The notes beneath the pieces are model-generated. The model had not been told where the DNA came from. It searched no databases and saw only the letters and a list, made by a program, of their open reading frames with translations. From contig JAQJZZ010000011.1 in the NCBI GenBank assembly GCA_030077755.1, positions 682,001 to 746,000 of the forward strand: a stretch of 64,000 nucleotides of DNA, read 5' to 3'. This document shows, one piece after another, positions 48,920 to 61,300 of this stretch. The DNA comes from Filosporella fistucella. Its lineage: Eukaryota; Ascomycota; Leotiomycetes; Helotiales. Every line of letters begins with the position of its first letter. Positions within the stretch are counted from its first letter, which is position 1. Made by a program: the position numbers and the translations under genes.

Positions 48920-50134
48920 TGTTGCGTCAATATTAATTTTCTCTGAATTGAGAAGATTGCACGAAATATTCTTCGGTATGTGGGATTGAAGAGTTCGAAA
49001 CGTCTCGTGAGAGTGAGAGAAATGTTGGTACCAAGAATTAATGGTCGACGTCAATTGAATTCACTCTCTAGTTGACTCAGATATGATGTAGCAGGAAGGA
49101 AATGTAGGGAAGGGAAGTCGCGATGAAAACAAGTAGAAGCACTCAATGCGACACCAACACGGGTAAAGGTAATGGAAGAACGAACATCTAAATACTTAAG
49201 TACAAAACAACAAACGGCGCTTTAATTTCTATACCCCCGAAATTGCAGATTTAAGGTTGAGACAGGCTGGCTGATATGCACCTCATTGAGGCTGAGACCC
49301 CGAGACACAGATGCATCTCGTAATGGAACTTCTGAAGAAAGGACCCAGAGTCCAAGAGCGTGGCTCACATGGTCGCCGACTGCAAGTTGAGCCTATGAGG
49401 GCTTCAATTCAGCATGATCGTGGATCCCGCTTACCCACAGACTTCTGCCCTATGCAAGCCAAAAGTTGAGTCCCCGGTTGAAGTGAGAAGAACTTTGCCA
49501 GCATTCTCACGCCACTAGGCAAGTTACACCAGTGACAATCTGGTGGAGAGTCAGCAGAGTCAGCAAAGTCACTTAGCGAGGTCGCCGATTAAAGGCGAGT
49601 CCGAGGTTGTGGAGAGAAGTATAAGGGGACGCCGAAGCTTTTGTTAATTGATGATTGTGATTATTCCCAGAAGTCAGGAGAAGCAGTACTTTGTCAACAC
49701 GAAGTTTGGATATATGAAGATATACTATTTTAAGTTTTGGTGGTCAAAAGATGTTGAATGTTCCACCAGAAATCACGACATTGGAAAAGTGGGTCTCCCG
49801 GGAGCAGCCGGTGACCACGGAAGCGGAGAAATCATCACCCGTAAAAAAGACTTGGCAGAGCTTTATCTCTTATCTCTTATCGTAGCTTGGTTGATGTTGA
49901 CTTTCTTTCCTTACTCCATCAGAACTCGCAAGAGCATCAAAGCAGAGCTAGGTGAGAGGAATGAACTTCGCTCAATGCAATCAATATTATACGCTTCATT
50001 TCACATGCAGAACATTTCTTAGTCAAATTTCATCTACTGTTTCACATTAATTCCGAGACAACCAAACGAGCTAAATAATAGGTCTTTTCCCCACCCCACC
50101 TTACTCCCTCCCACACCTCAGAAGCTTCCCCGCG
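48920..50134. other. Divergent promoter region, ABCG / SDR
   Basis: A 1.2 kb intergenic region serving both genes. A 124-codon plus-strand frame at 49648-50022 (ATG at 49651) has one hydrophobic stretch but no recognisable family, and I do not call it a gene. Confidence 0.5.
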
Positions 50135-51143
50135 ATGGATTTGGGTCTCAACCTCGAAGGAACTCATGTGCTAATCACGGGTGGTTCAGGTTTTATAGGT
50201 AAGCTAAGCTAAGCCGTCCGATGATCTTTCAATCACTTCCTATCTTTTCCCGAACATTTTCTAACTTCACCAGGTTCGTCAACAGTAACAGCTCTCCTTT
50301 CCGCCGGCGCAAACGTAACATCCATCGACCTTCGTCCTCCTCCTCTCTCCCTCACACACCCAAATCTCAACTCTCAAACATGCGACATCTCCTCTGAATC
50401 CCTCCTCTCCTCAGCATTTTCTCTCGCCTCCTCCAAATTCGGCCCTGTATCCTGCTGCATCGCGCTCGCATCTCTCGATCTCTCTGTCCTCCCACACCAT
50501 GAATCCCTCGCCGATATGTCTGTAGAACAATGGCGCAAAACGCATCAGGTGAATGTAGAAGGTACATTCCTGACTGCGAAGACATGGTTGAGGCAATTGA
50601 GAGAGGCGAAGGAGGAGGGTGTGCAGTTGAGGAATGTGGGGTTGATTATTGTGGGAAGTGAGAGTGGGTGGTTTGGAGAGAGAGGGAATGCAGATTATGC
50701 GGCTGGGAAAAGTGCTGTGCAGGTTGGATTGGTGAGGAGCTTGATGGGGGACGTGGCGAGGATTTGGGAAGGTGGTAGGTAAGATTTACTGTCTTCTTTT
50801 AACATCCATATTAGCTCTGGAGCAAATGAAGATACTAATCTAGAGTAGAGTAAATGCTGTAGCTCCCGGCCCGGTCGATACAGTACAATTCAAAAAGGAA
50901 TGTAGCGAGAACCCAGATCAGCTTTGGCTAGATGCACAAGCTACGTGAGTTAATTGCTTTCGCTTTATAGACAAAATTGACATATATAGAACGGCTCTGA
51001 AGAAACCAGTACCGGTAGAGAGTGTCGCCAAGAGTATACTATTTCTTGCCAGTGAAAATTGGAGCGGGAATATTACAGGACAAGTCCTGAATGTAGACTC
51101 TGGGAAACAAGGAAAGGTAATGTGGCAGAAGGAGGAGTGCTGA
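50135..51143 (+). CDS. Short-chain dehydrogenase/reductase (SDR)
   Basis: An NAD(P)-dependent oxidoreductase of the classical SDR family, substrate unknown. Four exons (50135-50198, 50274-50778, 50849-50944, 50990-51143), introns 75, 70 and 45 nt, give 272 aa, normal for the family. The cofactor loop is ITGGSGFIGSS, close to the usual TGxxxGxG. NVEGTF supplies the structural Asn. The catalytic residues are in GSESGW (Ser) and DYAAGKSAV (Tyr-X3-Lys). VNAVAPGPVDT and the C-terminal GNITGQVLNVDSG are standard SDR blocks, split over exons 3 and 4, which fixes those introns. It ends 90 bp from the convergent HeLo-pseudokinase gene. Confidence 0.92.
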
Positions 51144-51232
51144 TAGGGCTCCAATCGAAACCCATGATATTCTATCATATATATGAAATAACAATCCAAC
51201 AAAAAGATGTATATGAATCCCAAAAAAAAAGA

Positions 51233-53261
51233 TCATACCCTCACATCTCCCAATTTCTTCACAACCCCCTCGTAAAATCCCAAACTCAACCTCGCCGCCC
51301 CCTTATCACTCAACTCATCCTCTTCCCCCTCCCCAAGTCCCAATTCCTGCCCCCCCTCAACACACCTCCAAGCAGCCTCTTCAAACATCCCTCCCATCCT
51401 AGCCGCAACCTCCTCTCTCCTCTCCTCCTTTAGCAACAACCCCCTAACCTCCTTCGTATTCTTCATCTTCTCATCAATGCCCAAGACCGAATCGACCGTT
51501 TTCCAATACGCCAACTCCACCATCACAACCCCCAGACTATACACATCAAACGTCTTTCTAAAGCTCTCTCGCGGTCCATACCCCATCCATTGCGTCATAG
51601 GATGGCGATAGAAATTAAACACCCCTGTATCCCCTGGTATCTCCGTGATCTCGTCTCTTGCCGGACGAGCGAAGTCAAAGCCAGAGAGGACGGGTCTCGA
51701 ATAATCTATTTCCTGTACCCTTTTACCAGATGGTGTATCTCTCTGTACAGGGAAGAAAACGATGTTCTGAGAACGAATTCCCTTGTGTAACCAATTCACA
51801 CTATGCAAATAGAGAAGACAATTCGCAATCGCGTGCGCAACTTGTATCCTAGCTGTAACAGCTGGCATTTTCCTCGTGCTCAATAACTCATGCAAAGAAA
51901 TTGGTTTCGCTTCTGGCAAGATATCATCATCGTCTGGACGCGAAAACACGAATCCGATACGCGCATCTAGACTCTCGTCCTCGTCTTCTGTGCTCCCTGG
52001 CGAGTTAGGAGGTGAAGAGTGCTGGCGCGCGTTGTCGAAATAGCCTAGACAATGTGGTACTCGGAAAGCGGAGGGTTTGGGCGTGTGGTGGAGAAGGGAT
52101 GCGAGTTTTGAGACGCGGGAGATGATCTCGGGGGAGGGAGAGGGCGGTTTGGAAGGGGGGAAATCGTATTCTTTCCATTCGATCCAGACTTTTTGTCTTT
52201 CGCCTGTTGGAGGTTGGTAGGTTGCTTCACATCTGATATGCGAAGCGGCCGAAGAGGAAGAATGGAGCGATATTGCTTCACGCGAGATTTTCATGTTTGC
52301 TCTCTCTTTTGATGGGTTTGAGAGCTGAAGAGCCATCGCTGTAGCTTCGTCCCAAGGCTTGCTCTTGGAGTTTTCGGGGGTGTCGAGGCTCTCGTTGAAG
52401 GCTTTGAATTTGGCTAGCTGGGCAAGGAGACGTAGACCTGATGCATCATTCGCAGATTCGTATTGTGGTACTGTGGCCATAGGAGAGGTGCGGTTTTGCA
52501 TCTTGATGTCTAATGCTTGAACTAGTCTATGAAGACTTGCAAGGTCTTTGTGCAGTTGTAGAACTCCACGATTTGTATCCTGGGTGGTACGATGAATTTC
52601 AGTTTGTAGCCTAGCGTCCAGGATACCAGTCATGTTGTCATTGAGTGTTGAGAAGCGTTGGAGTAGTTCCTCGAATGCGTTTTTGTCGAATGATGCCCAT
52701 CTCAGCCGTCTCTTCCCCTCACTCAGATTATCTTTCGTGCTGGATTTTACAGCTTTCATAGCTTTGATGATGAAGCTCCTACGGGTGTCAGAGAGTGGGA
52801 CATGGGCTGACGAAGCATCGTCAGCTGGATCCACAACTGCTTCGTCCTCTGAGCCTGGTAGTTCTGGCGTGACTTGGAGCAGTCCATTGTTCGCTTGGGC
52901 TTTCTCGAATTCCTTGAAAAGACATTGAATCTGTACAAGTAGGTCCAAAATAGTTGTCCGATGGATAACGAATGTATTGGAATTTTGTACTTTCGCTGGC
53001 TGATTCAGACTTTGCAAATCGAGAAGTCCTGATGTTTCACTCCATGCGAAAAGCCTTTGCTGCTCCATTCGAAGCCGTAGGTTGAGATATTTGCATGTCT
53101 CCGGAAGATTTTTTGCGGTGATTATAAATTGAGTGACTAGGCTGGTTGGCATTGGAGTTGGACAAAGATGAGGACGACTTACCTTGAATACATCCCATAA
53201 AAACTTGGCCCGCTAATGCTGCAACACTCAGTGCAATTCCAGCCGCACTAACTGGATCCAT
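51233..53261 (-). CDS. HeLo-domain pseudokinase
   Basis: The N-terminus (MDPVSAAGIALSVAALAGQV) and the following helices with KYLNLRLRMEQQRLFAW are the HeLo, or prion-inhibition and propagation, domain first known from HET-S. HeLo domains can form membrane-permeabilising helical bundles. Exons 53261-53183 and 53136-51233 (46 nt intron) give 660 aa. A linker and helical region lead to a kinase-like fold from about residue 340: VWIEWKEYDF probably supplies the beta-3 Lys. The HRD site is replaced by HKG in WLHKGIRSQNIVFF (near 475), and DFG is replaced in SGFDFARPARD (near 510). YSLGVVMVELAYWK matches the kinase F-helix region. With the catalytic Asp missing it should be a pseudokinase. A role in incompatibility or regulated cell death is inference from architecture. 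Confidence 0.85.
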
Positions 53262-54483
53262 GGTGGTAATAGACTAGCGTGGCGTGATCTATATATTCTA
53301 GCAGGTTGTTGATATGGCCTCCAACAAAGTACAAGGCAAGGCGTGGCGAGGCTGAGTATGGGAGGCTCAAAAAAGTATGAGAATTCTAACCGTTGGCAAC
53401 CAGTCTAGTAATGTGATATCTCGGACTAGGTTCTGATACAAGACTTTGAAAAATAACGCTGGATATATATGAGTTGCAATCATGAGGAGCGAAACAGGGC
53501 ATTCAGACGAAATGGCTGCCTTGAGCATTCAGAAGGTGTACTTTACTGCTCTGAACCAATGGACCGATGAAGAAAAAACAAAAAATGTGCAGAAGCAGCC
53601 TTTTGTGTACATATATTCCAATGTTGTCACTATGTGTCTGGAACTGCAGATGTTGAGAGGAGGAGAGTGATGTTTGTGATCGCCAAACCTGCAGCCTCAT
53701 GTCACTCCGTTCTCGGTGAACATATGTGGAAGTATTTGCCACGTAATTTTCTCAAGGGCTGTGGTTCCACGACGATGCCCTTACAGTATCAATGAGAAAG
53801 GCTGGAATATTTGCCTGTGTTTAAGGTTAGAAGTTAGTATAGTCGAGGCTTCGCAGCCTCGAAAGGTGTGAGGGATTTCAAGCTGGTGCTCGTAAGCAAA
53901 AGCGGCACTCAATATCCAAATGTCAATTTGTCGTGCTACTGTCCAATATTTCAACCAAACATACTATGTTCCTTCTGTAGAGAAAATGCCTTTGATAATT
54001 GAAGGCTTCGGGTTTCTAAAGAATAATCAGATCTTATAGTAGCTCAAGAACTTCGTCATCGAGTTGTTCGAGTAAGGTCCTCGAATTGACTTTACGCTAG
54101 CTCGTCGATATGAGTCGGAATAGACTACCCAATTATGATGTTCAAGGTACTACGTAACACCCAAACCCAAGTACAACTTCTCTGCCGTTGCATCCGAGTA
54201 CCAAGATTGTCACACATTGTCAACCCGTTCTCAAGAAAGAACCTGGTCTTAGAACGATCGAAGGTAAAATCCCTTTGGCTCTCCGAGTCTAGCAGCCAAT
54301 GGGTCTGTATCTATCACATGCTTCGGGGACCTCGGAGCTCTTCTGGAACATCAGGCCATTCACGATGACCAGCCGCCAGTGGATCATTCGATGTATAAGC
54401 ATGGATCGCATCTCCGCCGCACGCTGCTTCAATCCCTCTCGCATAATCTGCGAGGCACTTCATGTCTTGGTCGGCGAGCTTTC
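53262..54483. other. Gene-free interval upstream of the Zn2Cys6 gene
   Basis: The HeLo-pseudokinase promoter lies at the left and the transcription-factor promoter at the right. Small ORFs (for example 53482-53670) show no family features. In-frame ATG codons upstream of 54484 (54391) could extend the neighbouring protein. Confidence 0.5.
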
Positions 54484-56489
54484 ATGACTTCTGCCGTAAA
54501 GATGGACCCCGTTGCCGATTTCCCTACTGAGACCCCCTCCATTGCTGTTGGTACTGCTGCAAATCATGGTCAAGCTCAAGCTCCAGCTCAAGCTCCAGCT
54601 ACTACGGCAGCTGGAGCTTCACCAAGCTCGGACTCGGCACCTGAATCGCAAGGCGAGCGACAAGCATCGATAGCCTCCTCTACGTCCCGGCCAGAACAGA
54701 ACCGAGAACGAGCAACTGTCCCTTCAGCTTGCGTTCAGTGTCGTTCGAAGCATCTTAAATGTGACGGTCTTAGCCCTTGCACGCGGTGCTCATCAAATAG
54801 CTTCGATTGTGTCTATGTGCGAAGCAGGAGAGGCTTCAAAGGTCCACGTCGCAATGCTTCTCAAGGAAAGGTTCAACCAGGTACTATCGATAGGAGCTGT
54901 CCTCTGGTGCACCCTGGTGCTCAAAATGTGAGGGGCTCCCCCAATGTCCCAAGCGGTTTAGTCACTCCTCCCGACCACAGGTTGATGACACTTCCTCGCC
55001 CTGTCGATCTGCCACTATTTGACGCCGGGCAGGAACTGGTATCTTTCGAAGCAAAGCCGCTACCATCTGGTCTAAATCTTCGAGAAAGATGTATCGAAGC
55101 TTTCTATTACCGTTTTTATCCAGCACATCCATTCCTATTACCGCGAGCCCATTTCTTCAACCTTCGAAAGCGGAAACCAATCGATCACATTGAGGCTGCT
55201 ATGCGATATGTTGGTTCGTTCTACGTTGACCAGGCCCCAACCGTGGCGCTAGGGCTGGAAGCTGAACGTTCGGTATATCATCCGGATTGTCCGAAAGACG
55301 CCTTCCGAGTTCAAGCAATGTTGATACTCGCTATTGGCTTAGATGGTTATACGGAGCAAGAAAAAGCCCTTCAAATTCTACTGGATGCTCAAGATCTGGC
55401 TTTGGACCTTGGCATGAATAAGCGTGAGTTTGCATTTATGAACGCAGCTGGATCTGATGTCATGGAGGAAAGCTGGCGTCGCACTTGGTGGGAGTTATAT
55501 GTTGTCGATGGAATGATTGCTGGAGTTCACCAGAAGAGTGCATTTCGTATGAAAGATATCCCTGCCGATGTTGCCTTGCCGTGTGAAGAAAGAGAATATG
55601 AATTGGGCGTAAGTGATCAAATTCCCCAGAAATTATCATGCTGACCATCCTTTGTAGCAAATTCCACCCCCACACTCGATTGAAGACTTTGACAATGAAT
55701 CATTTGATGGCAGAGACTTCACCTATTCGTCATTTACTTATCGAATAGCAGCGATGCGTAATATGGGTCGAGTTCTTGCTGCACGTGCTGTAATGCTTCC
55801 AGATAGCCCAACCGTCGATCGGGTGGATGCTTATCTTGTAAATTGGTGTTTGCACTTGCCAAATTCCAAGAGAGATTTCATTGGCAGTGATGGTGTTTTA
55901 GATGAGATGTTGTTTCAAGCACACATGATAACTAATGCGTAAGCTGAATCGTAATATTGCGCTGGCAGAGTTGACAAACTTTAGGACTACCATTCTCTTG
56001 CATCGAGAGCTTTCGGAGCTTGACTCCAGTGCTGCGAGAAATATCACTTCTTGTGCACCCCACAAAGCGATCCTACCAGGACAATCATACAACATCCATG
56101 CGGCAAAGACAATTTCAGCTGCACAGGATATCTCGAAATTGATTCAGCTCCCCGTGGAAATTGCGAAGCACACTCACTTCTTCACCTGCGTTGTCACACT
56201 TGCATCCATCGTTCACCTCTCTTGCTGGTCAGTGATGGGGCCCCTTATAGCAGACGACGATCTCAAGCAACAATTACGTCTCAATACCGGTGCCTTGAAA
56301 ACCTTATGGCAAGTCTGGCCTTCAGCTGGTAGAGCTTTTGGACAGGTGAAAGGTGTAGCACAAGAGATATATGCCGCCAAGAAACACGCCGCTGAAATTG
56401 GATTTTGGTCGAGTTTCTCCGATGAAGAAGTTATGCGTAGTATGATTGAAGATCAGACGATCATGGAAGATATGCAATTGCTGAACTAG
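54484..56489 (+). CDS. Zn2Cys6 fungal transcription factor
   Basis: A nuclear regulator with an N-terminal binuclear zinc cluster near residues 83-110, CVQCRSKHLKCDGLSPCTRC followed by the sixth Cys in SFDC. The spacing C-X2-C-X6-C-X5-C-X2-C-X6-C is canonical. It continues with a basic linker (RSRRGFKGPRR) and a fungal-specific regulatory domain with FYYRFYPAHPFLLPRAHF and the WRRTWWELYVVDG segment typical of this middle homology region. Exons 54484-55608, 55658-55938 and 55985-56489 (introns 49 and 46 nt) give 636 aa. The start is uncertain: ATG codons at 54391, 54484 and 54502 are all in frame, and I chose the middle one. A short Ala-Gln-Ala-Pro repeat lies near the N-terminus. Targets are unknown. 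The nearby SDR and ABCG genes are possible ones. Confidence 0.9.
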
Positions 56490-56901
56490 GTGTTGGCAGG
56501 GGTTTTGAGGAGTCTGTTACATGTCATTTTGGGCTTGATGTAAAAGTATGTTTGTTAAAAGGCGAAGAGTTCAGCAGTCATAATTGGGCCTGGTAATGAG
56601 TCAATGAATACTACATTAGCATTTTACGATGATATCGCACAAGAAACCTTCAATCATATTGTAAAGGAGTCTTGACTTTTGGAGTCAAAATTCGGAGCCA
56701 GCTTCCATTGCCAAGTCTTGCACCTCTGTGAAAGATCGATCACGTGCATATAAGAGGGGTCAACTAAACGGAACGCGCTGGACGCGTTCAATATTCACCC
56801 AATTCTAGCAGAAGCCGAATCCGCACACTTGCAGCCGAAGGGCATAATCCATATCTAAATCGCTGTTCGAGTCAAACCCTCTCTTCCCAAATCACAGGAA
56901 A
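56490..56901. other. Short intergenic region, DAD3 promoter side
   Basis: A 412 bp gap. The right half, including CACGTG at about 56742, is the likely DAD3 promoter. No other feature. Confidence 0.45.
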
Positions 56902-57283
56902 ATGGAAACCTCAGAATCCACCGCGCTCCAGGGCCCAAATGATGATCTCTCCCCGCTCGAACAAGACGTTCTTGATGAGTATGAACGCTTAGCAGAGAAT
57001 ATGAAGAAAGTATGTCTCCCTCTTCGTCCTCCTCTTATACCCTCCCACACAATGCAACTTCCTTCCTGTCCCCCATCCGCGCAAGTGGGAGTTTAGAATT
57101 GATTGGAAATAGCTTGCAAGTCTTCTCGATAACATGGCTGGCAAACCCACGAGCGAAATTTTGGATGGATTACGGCAGTTGGAGAGGAAGACGAGCTTGG
57201 TGTTTACGCTGCTGAAGGCTAGTGTTTATAGTATTGTGTTGCAGCAAGAGATATATTCTGGGGATCAGGGGATGGATGAGTGA
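56902..57283 (+). CDS. DAD3: DASH/Dam1 complex subunit Dad3
   Basis: The DASH complex rings microtubules at the outer kinetochore in fungi. Two exons (56902-57009 and 57113-57283) joined in phase 0 across a 103 nt intron give 92 aa, right for Dad3. The family pattern is complete: LSPLEQDVLDEYERLAENMK in exon 1, then LASLLDNMAGKPTSEILDGL and LERKTSLVFTLLKASVYSIV in exon 2. The exon 2 start was chosen at the AG before CTTGCAAGTC because only that joins these blocks. The gene is easily missed because both exons are short. Confidence 0.9.
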
Positions 57284-57580
57284 GTGGATGGAAGGGAGAA
57301 GGATGGTTAATGATATAGTGACATTGCTGGTGGGGAGAAAAGGCACTGCAGTGTTAGAAGGGAATTTCGGAAGGGCGAATAGGTGGAAGAGAGCCAGGCT
57401 TTGGGAAGAAATTGTCCAGAGATGCGAGCGAGGGCTAGGGAGAACGCCACGGCGTAAAAGATACCCAGTACGACAGGAGAGAGGACAATTGCAATACAGG
57501 GCATGCTTGTATGTTTCATGCTATGCTGCGCCTTTCTATGCAACTCCCATATTCATACATGGCAAAAGAAAGATACACCA

Positions 57581-58929
57581 TTATACACGACCTCCATAAT
57601 ACACTTTCCGCACATCAACCAACTTCTTCCCCAGCCCCATTGCTACTTCGTCGGGTATCCGCTGCCTCATCAATGCCTGGTATGCTGCTTTCACCGTATT
57701 CATCTTGTTTCGAGAACGGGGAACTCGCGCGGCGAGATCCTGTATACCTGCTGCTCGAGCCATTTCGAATATGAGATGTTGGCAGCGGAGACCGAATCCT
57801 TGAAGATGTTAGATCATGCACATTTGACTGTAAAATACTGCTTACCTGGTGGTCTCGCCATAAGCTTCACTTCCACAGCAGAAACTTTAGATTCGACATC
57901 TCCAAAAATAGTCCGCTCTTCGTACCGCGGGATAGGTTGCATGTTACGAATAGCAGCGATCTTAGCGTTACTTTGTGTGTCTTCAATTTCCTGCCCCTTT
58001 GCCTCCCCTACTCCCAACATCCCATTGCCGTTTCCAGCAATTGCCAGACAATACATACTCTGAATCTTGCCGAGACGAGTTTGATTGACGACACGATGCT
58101 TGACCAAAATCTTGACCTTATAGTTGAATATATCGTCCAGTGTCAGACCCGTTTGCTTCATCAGACGATTGTATAGACCATCCGGATCTCGTGTATCTTC
58201 CTCTTCTGTCATTTTCGCCTCCTTCTCCTGGGTCGTTGGCTCCTTGATGTCTTCTCCTACGTCCAAAAATTTCTTTGGCAAAGCTGGTGCCATGTAACTT
58301 GTGGTATGAGCTCTTGGGATAGGGCCGTTTGTACCCATGAAGTAAGAAACCTGGTCATCGACCTTCATCAACTCGGTTCTCGACAGTATATCGTGTGTTG
58401 GCTGGGAAGCTCCATTCCTCCTTAGATTGGGAACATAGCCTTGACGCTTCTCTTCCAGCCATCGCTTGAGATATGGTTTGAAAGCATCTTTTTCTGCCCT
58501 CAGTGCCTCCTCCTCCGTCATTAACCTCATCCTTGGGTCAATTGGCCCATCATAATCCTGCGCCCTATCCAGAACAGGTCGAGTCTGACTGAAATCATCA
58601 AAGTACGGTAATGCGCCCAAATCAGTTCGAACTACACCGCGCTTTTTCAGGTCCTTTGGATCGATTGCCTTTTCACCCAGATCAATCGCTCGCATTTGTT
58701 CTGGGGTATATTTTGTAGCCAACACATCCTTCTCTTCGGCCGAGTAGCGTTTAAAGATTTCTTCTGCATCTTTATGCATCAGGCCCATTGCTGAAGCTTT
58801 GATATTCTTAGGTTTCTGTCTCACGCAGACGTTAGGGGATGCATGGAAGTTTCGACATCGTATCCGTGGCCGAATTGTAGGTATGGAGGGGCCCGAAAAG
58901 AGACATCTTGCTGGGCGTGAGCCGCTCAT
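57581..58929 (-). CDS. MRPS5: Mitochondrial small-subunit ribosomal protein uS5m
   Basis: A component of the mitochondrial 37S ribosomal subunit. Exons 58929-57846 and 57798-57581 (47 nt intron, phase 1) give 433 aa. The start at 58929 (MSGSRPARCLF) opens a basic presequence up to about RCRNFHASP. A long mitochondria-specific extension follows, then the S5 double-stranded-RNA-binding domain (VKILVKHRVVNQTRLGKIQS) and the C-terminal S5 fold (AGNGNGMLGVGEAKGQ, then ARAAGIQDLAARVPRSRNKM). The small second exon completes the conserved C-terminus ending YYGGRV. An ATG at 58977 is in frame but less likely. It is convergent with DAD3. Confidence 0.93.
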
Positions 58930-60060
58930 CACTATCGAAGTAATTGGAGGTCCTCCGAACGCCGTACAGTGGCCCAATGATGCTGAATGGATCTCTCGCG
59001 TGAGCTTGACACTTTTTTGCAGCTTGTCGGCTTCAATGTCGGTTGGCGCACGTGATTGATTGCGCGTTACCTGATTCGGTCCATATATTTCAACTTCATC
59101 TCTCTGTTAATACTCTTAAATTATTCAGGAATTATGCGTGACGTCCCTTCTTTAGGAATTGCTCTCATTCCTCCTCTGTTCTCTTTGCATTCCTTCTCTC
59201 CCTATCTTCCCCACCAAGTTTCTGTACCGTGTCGCTCATTTCCCACCTGCAAACTAGTAAATCAGACACTCATGAGCATTAGGCAATTGCATTCAGATTA
59301 TGGGCGACTGAGGAGTATGCAAGCCAGCTGCTAGCAAGCTACATCGATCTCTCACATCTTTATATGATAGCGGGAAAATCTGCGATAATTGTCATTTCTA
59401 ATTTGCAGCTGGTTCTTTGATTCCTAAATTGATTTTCATCCAAGCCATGTTTCGCATCGCTAGCAATCACAAGTTGCACGACATTCAAGGGTTATGTTCT
59501 TTCTGAAAAGTATAGAAGGTATGAGTACTAGCGCTCTGCCGTTATCTACAAGTGCGATCTTTGTAGCTCGATGAGCACAGGAACCAGAAGCCCCTAGTAT
59601 GCAACGCAAATGTCATTTCGGGCAGAGCGTTTTGAGCTTCACAAGAGTCATTGGAAAAATGGAAACAATGCTTTAATTCTGTAAAATCAAACTGGTTCTG
59701 GCGTCGAGCAATTGCTGGCCAGAGAAATCATCAGCACCACACAGCATGCCCCATCACTGCGAATGAATGTACAGTGTGCAATAGCACAAGTCTTGTCATA
59801 TTAGGGTTTCTTGTTAGTGGAAAATATGATAATTTGGAGCCCCTCTAGAACGTTGTTAAGTCCCAAGGTCTGAAGGCGATGAGTTATGTCCAATACCATC
59901 GTCATTCGACGACCTAGCCTCACCTAAATTGGTAATAGCTACAGGGACAGACTTAAAAAAAAAACTGCGAGTTGCAGGTCAGGAAAATAACCTTCATTTA
60001 CCATCTACTACGTTTTTCAACACATCGATCAGCTAAATACTCTATATTCCCCTTTCAAAG
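58930..60060. other. Gene-free interval
   Basis: The promoter of uS5m and unassigned sequence up to the ATPase relic. No conserved ORF is seen. Confidence 0.5.
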
Positions 60061-61300
60061 TACTTGCAGTTTCCTCGCTGGCTTCTTCAAGAGTGATGGT
60101 GTTTGGTAGCTTTTTTCTCCAGCCAGCACTTCCGCCATAGAGTAATTCGTAGGGAAATATGTGCCTATGGCTCATCTGTACCGTCGCTTCAGAAGCTTAA
60201 TGTGGATGTTCGAGTTTTGACAGGAGATAATTTTGGAGTAGTTATGAAAATCTCTCGAGATCTTGGATTGGTGAAAGAGCTGGATGACGAGCACGTTCAA
60301 GCAATATCCGGACCAGTCCTAGCCAAAGGAGAAGATGATGACGAGTATGGCCGAACCGTCAAGCATTGCAAAGTCTTTGCAAAACTCACACCAGATCAAA
60401 AAGGCAAAGTAATCAAAACTTTGAGAGATCAAAGAGAGGTTATGGGTATGTTGGGAGATGGCATCAATGACTGTGTTGCTCTTCGCGCTGCTGACATTGG
60501 CATTTCCGTCAACTCTGGACAAAATGTTACTAAAATTCGCGCCGATATCATTCTGATGGAAAAGGAGCTGGCAGTCATCGCCGAATGTGTTAGGGTAGGA
60601 CGTCATACTCAGGGAAATACGTAAGTCTTTGAAAAATCTCAACCTCACTGCTAGTGCTAACTTTGGGAGGGTCAAATACATCAAAATGGTCCTGATGTCC
60701 ACAGTCAGTAACGTTATGTCTACCATTGTATCAACCGCTTGAATACCTTTCATGCCAATGACTGCAATGCAAGTTTTAGTCCAGAATATACTATACGATT
60801 CCTCTCAATTGACACTTCCGTGGGACAACTTGGGCACCGAATGCCTCGACAGGGCTCAAAAATGGTCGGTATGGGACATTCTTCGACTCATCGGTATTTT
60901 CGGCACTCTCAGTTCGTTCATCGACATTTTGACATTTAGTCTCAGCTGGTTTTACTACAACTTAAGATCCGCAAATAATACTAGCAGTATATTGCTATTC
61001 CAGACCCACCGGTTTATGCAAGGATTGATTACTCAAACACTGATTATGCATGGTCTCCGGACTGCCAAAGTGCCTTTCGTGCAAGGTCGATTCGCCAGTA
61101 GACGAGTCATCATCAGCACAGTATTCGTTGCGATATGTGGGTTGGTTATCCCATATTTCCCTCCGTTTGCCAAAGTCTTGCGCCTCCACCTACCAGAAAC
61201 AAGCTTCCTTGGATTTCTAGCTGCGGAAACCGTGGGCTACGGAATTATAATTCAGATTGCTAAGATGCTGTATATCAGAATCTCCAAACGATGGTTGTAG
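60061..61300 (+). pseudogene. 5'-truncated P-type ATPase (P3B / MgtA-like) relic
   Basis: Only the C-terminal part of a magnesium-type P3B ATPase remains. Frame 60103-60620 carries NVDVRVLTGDNFGVVMKISR and the hinge motif LGDGINDCVALRAADIGISV. A 49 nt intron (60621-60669) joins in phase to VKYIKMVLMSTVSNVMSTIV. A TGA at 60740-60742 then interrupts the frame exactly where the family has Trp. Past it the frame continues to 61300 with the last membrane segments (MPMTAMQVLVQNILYD, TQTLIMHGLRTAKVPFVQGR). The phosphorylation motif DKTG and all N-terminal domains are absent upstream. Truncation plus the stop make this a pseudogene. Confidence 0.85.

Noticed and set aside
49648..50022. 124-codon plus-strand ORF in the ABCG/SDR promoter region
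   Set aside because: Single weak hydrophobic stretch, no family match I know, and it sits in a divergent promoter.
46616..56489. Secondary-metabolite gene cluster
   Set aside because: No polyketide synthase, NRPS, terpene synthase or similar backbone enzyme is present.
57503..58063. 186-codon plus-strand ORF with hydrophobic stretches
   Set aside because: It is antisense to the uS5m gene, whose conserved domain is certain.
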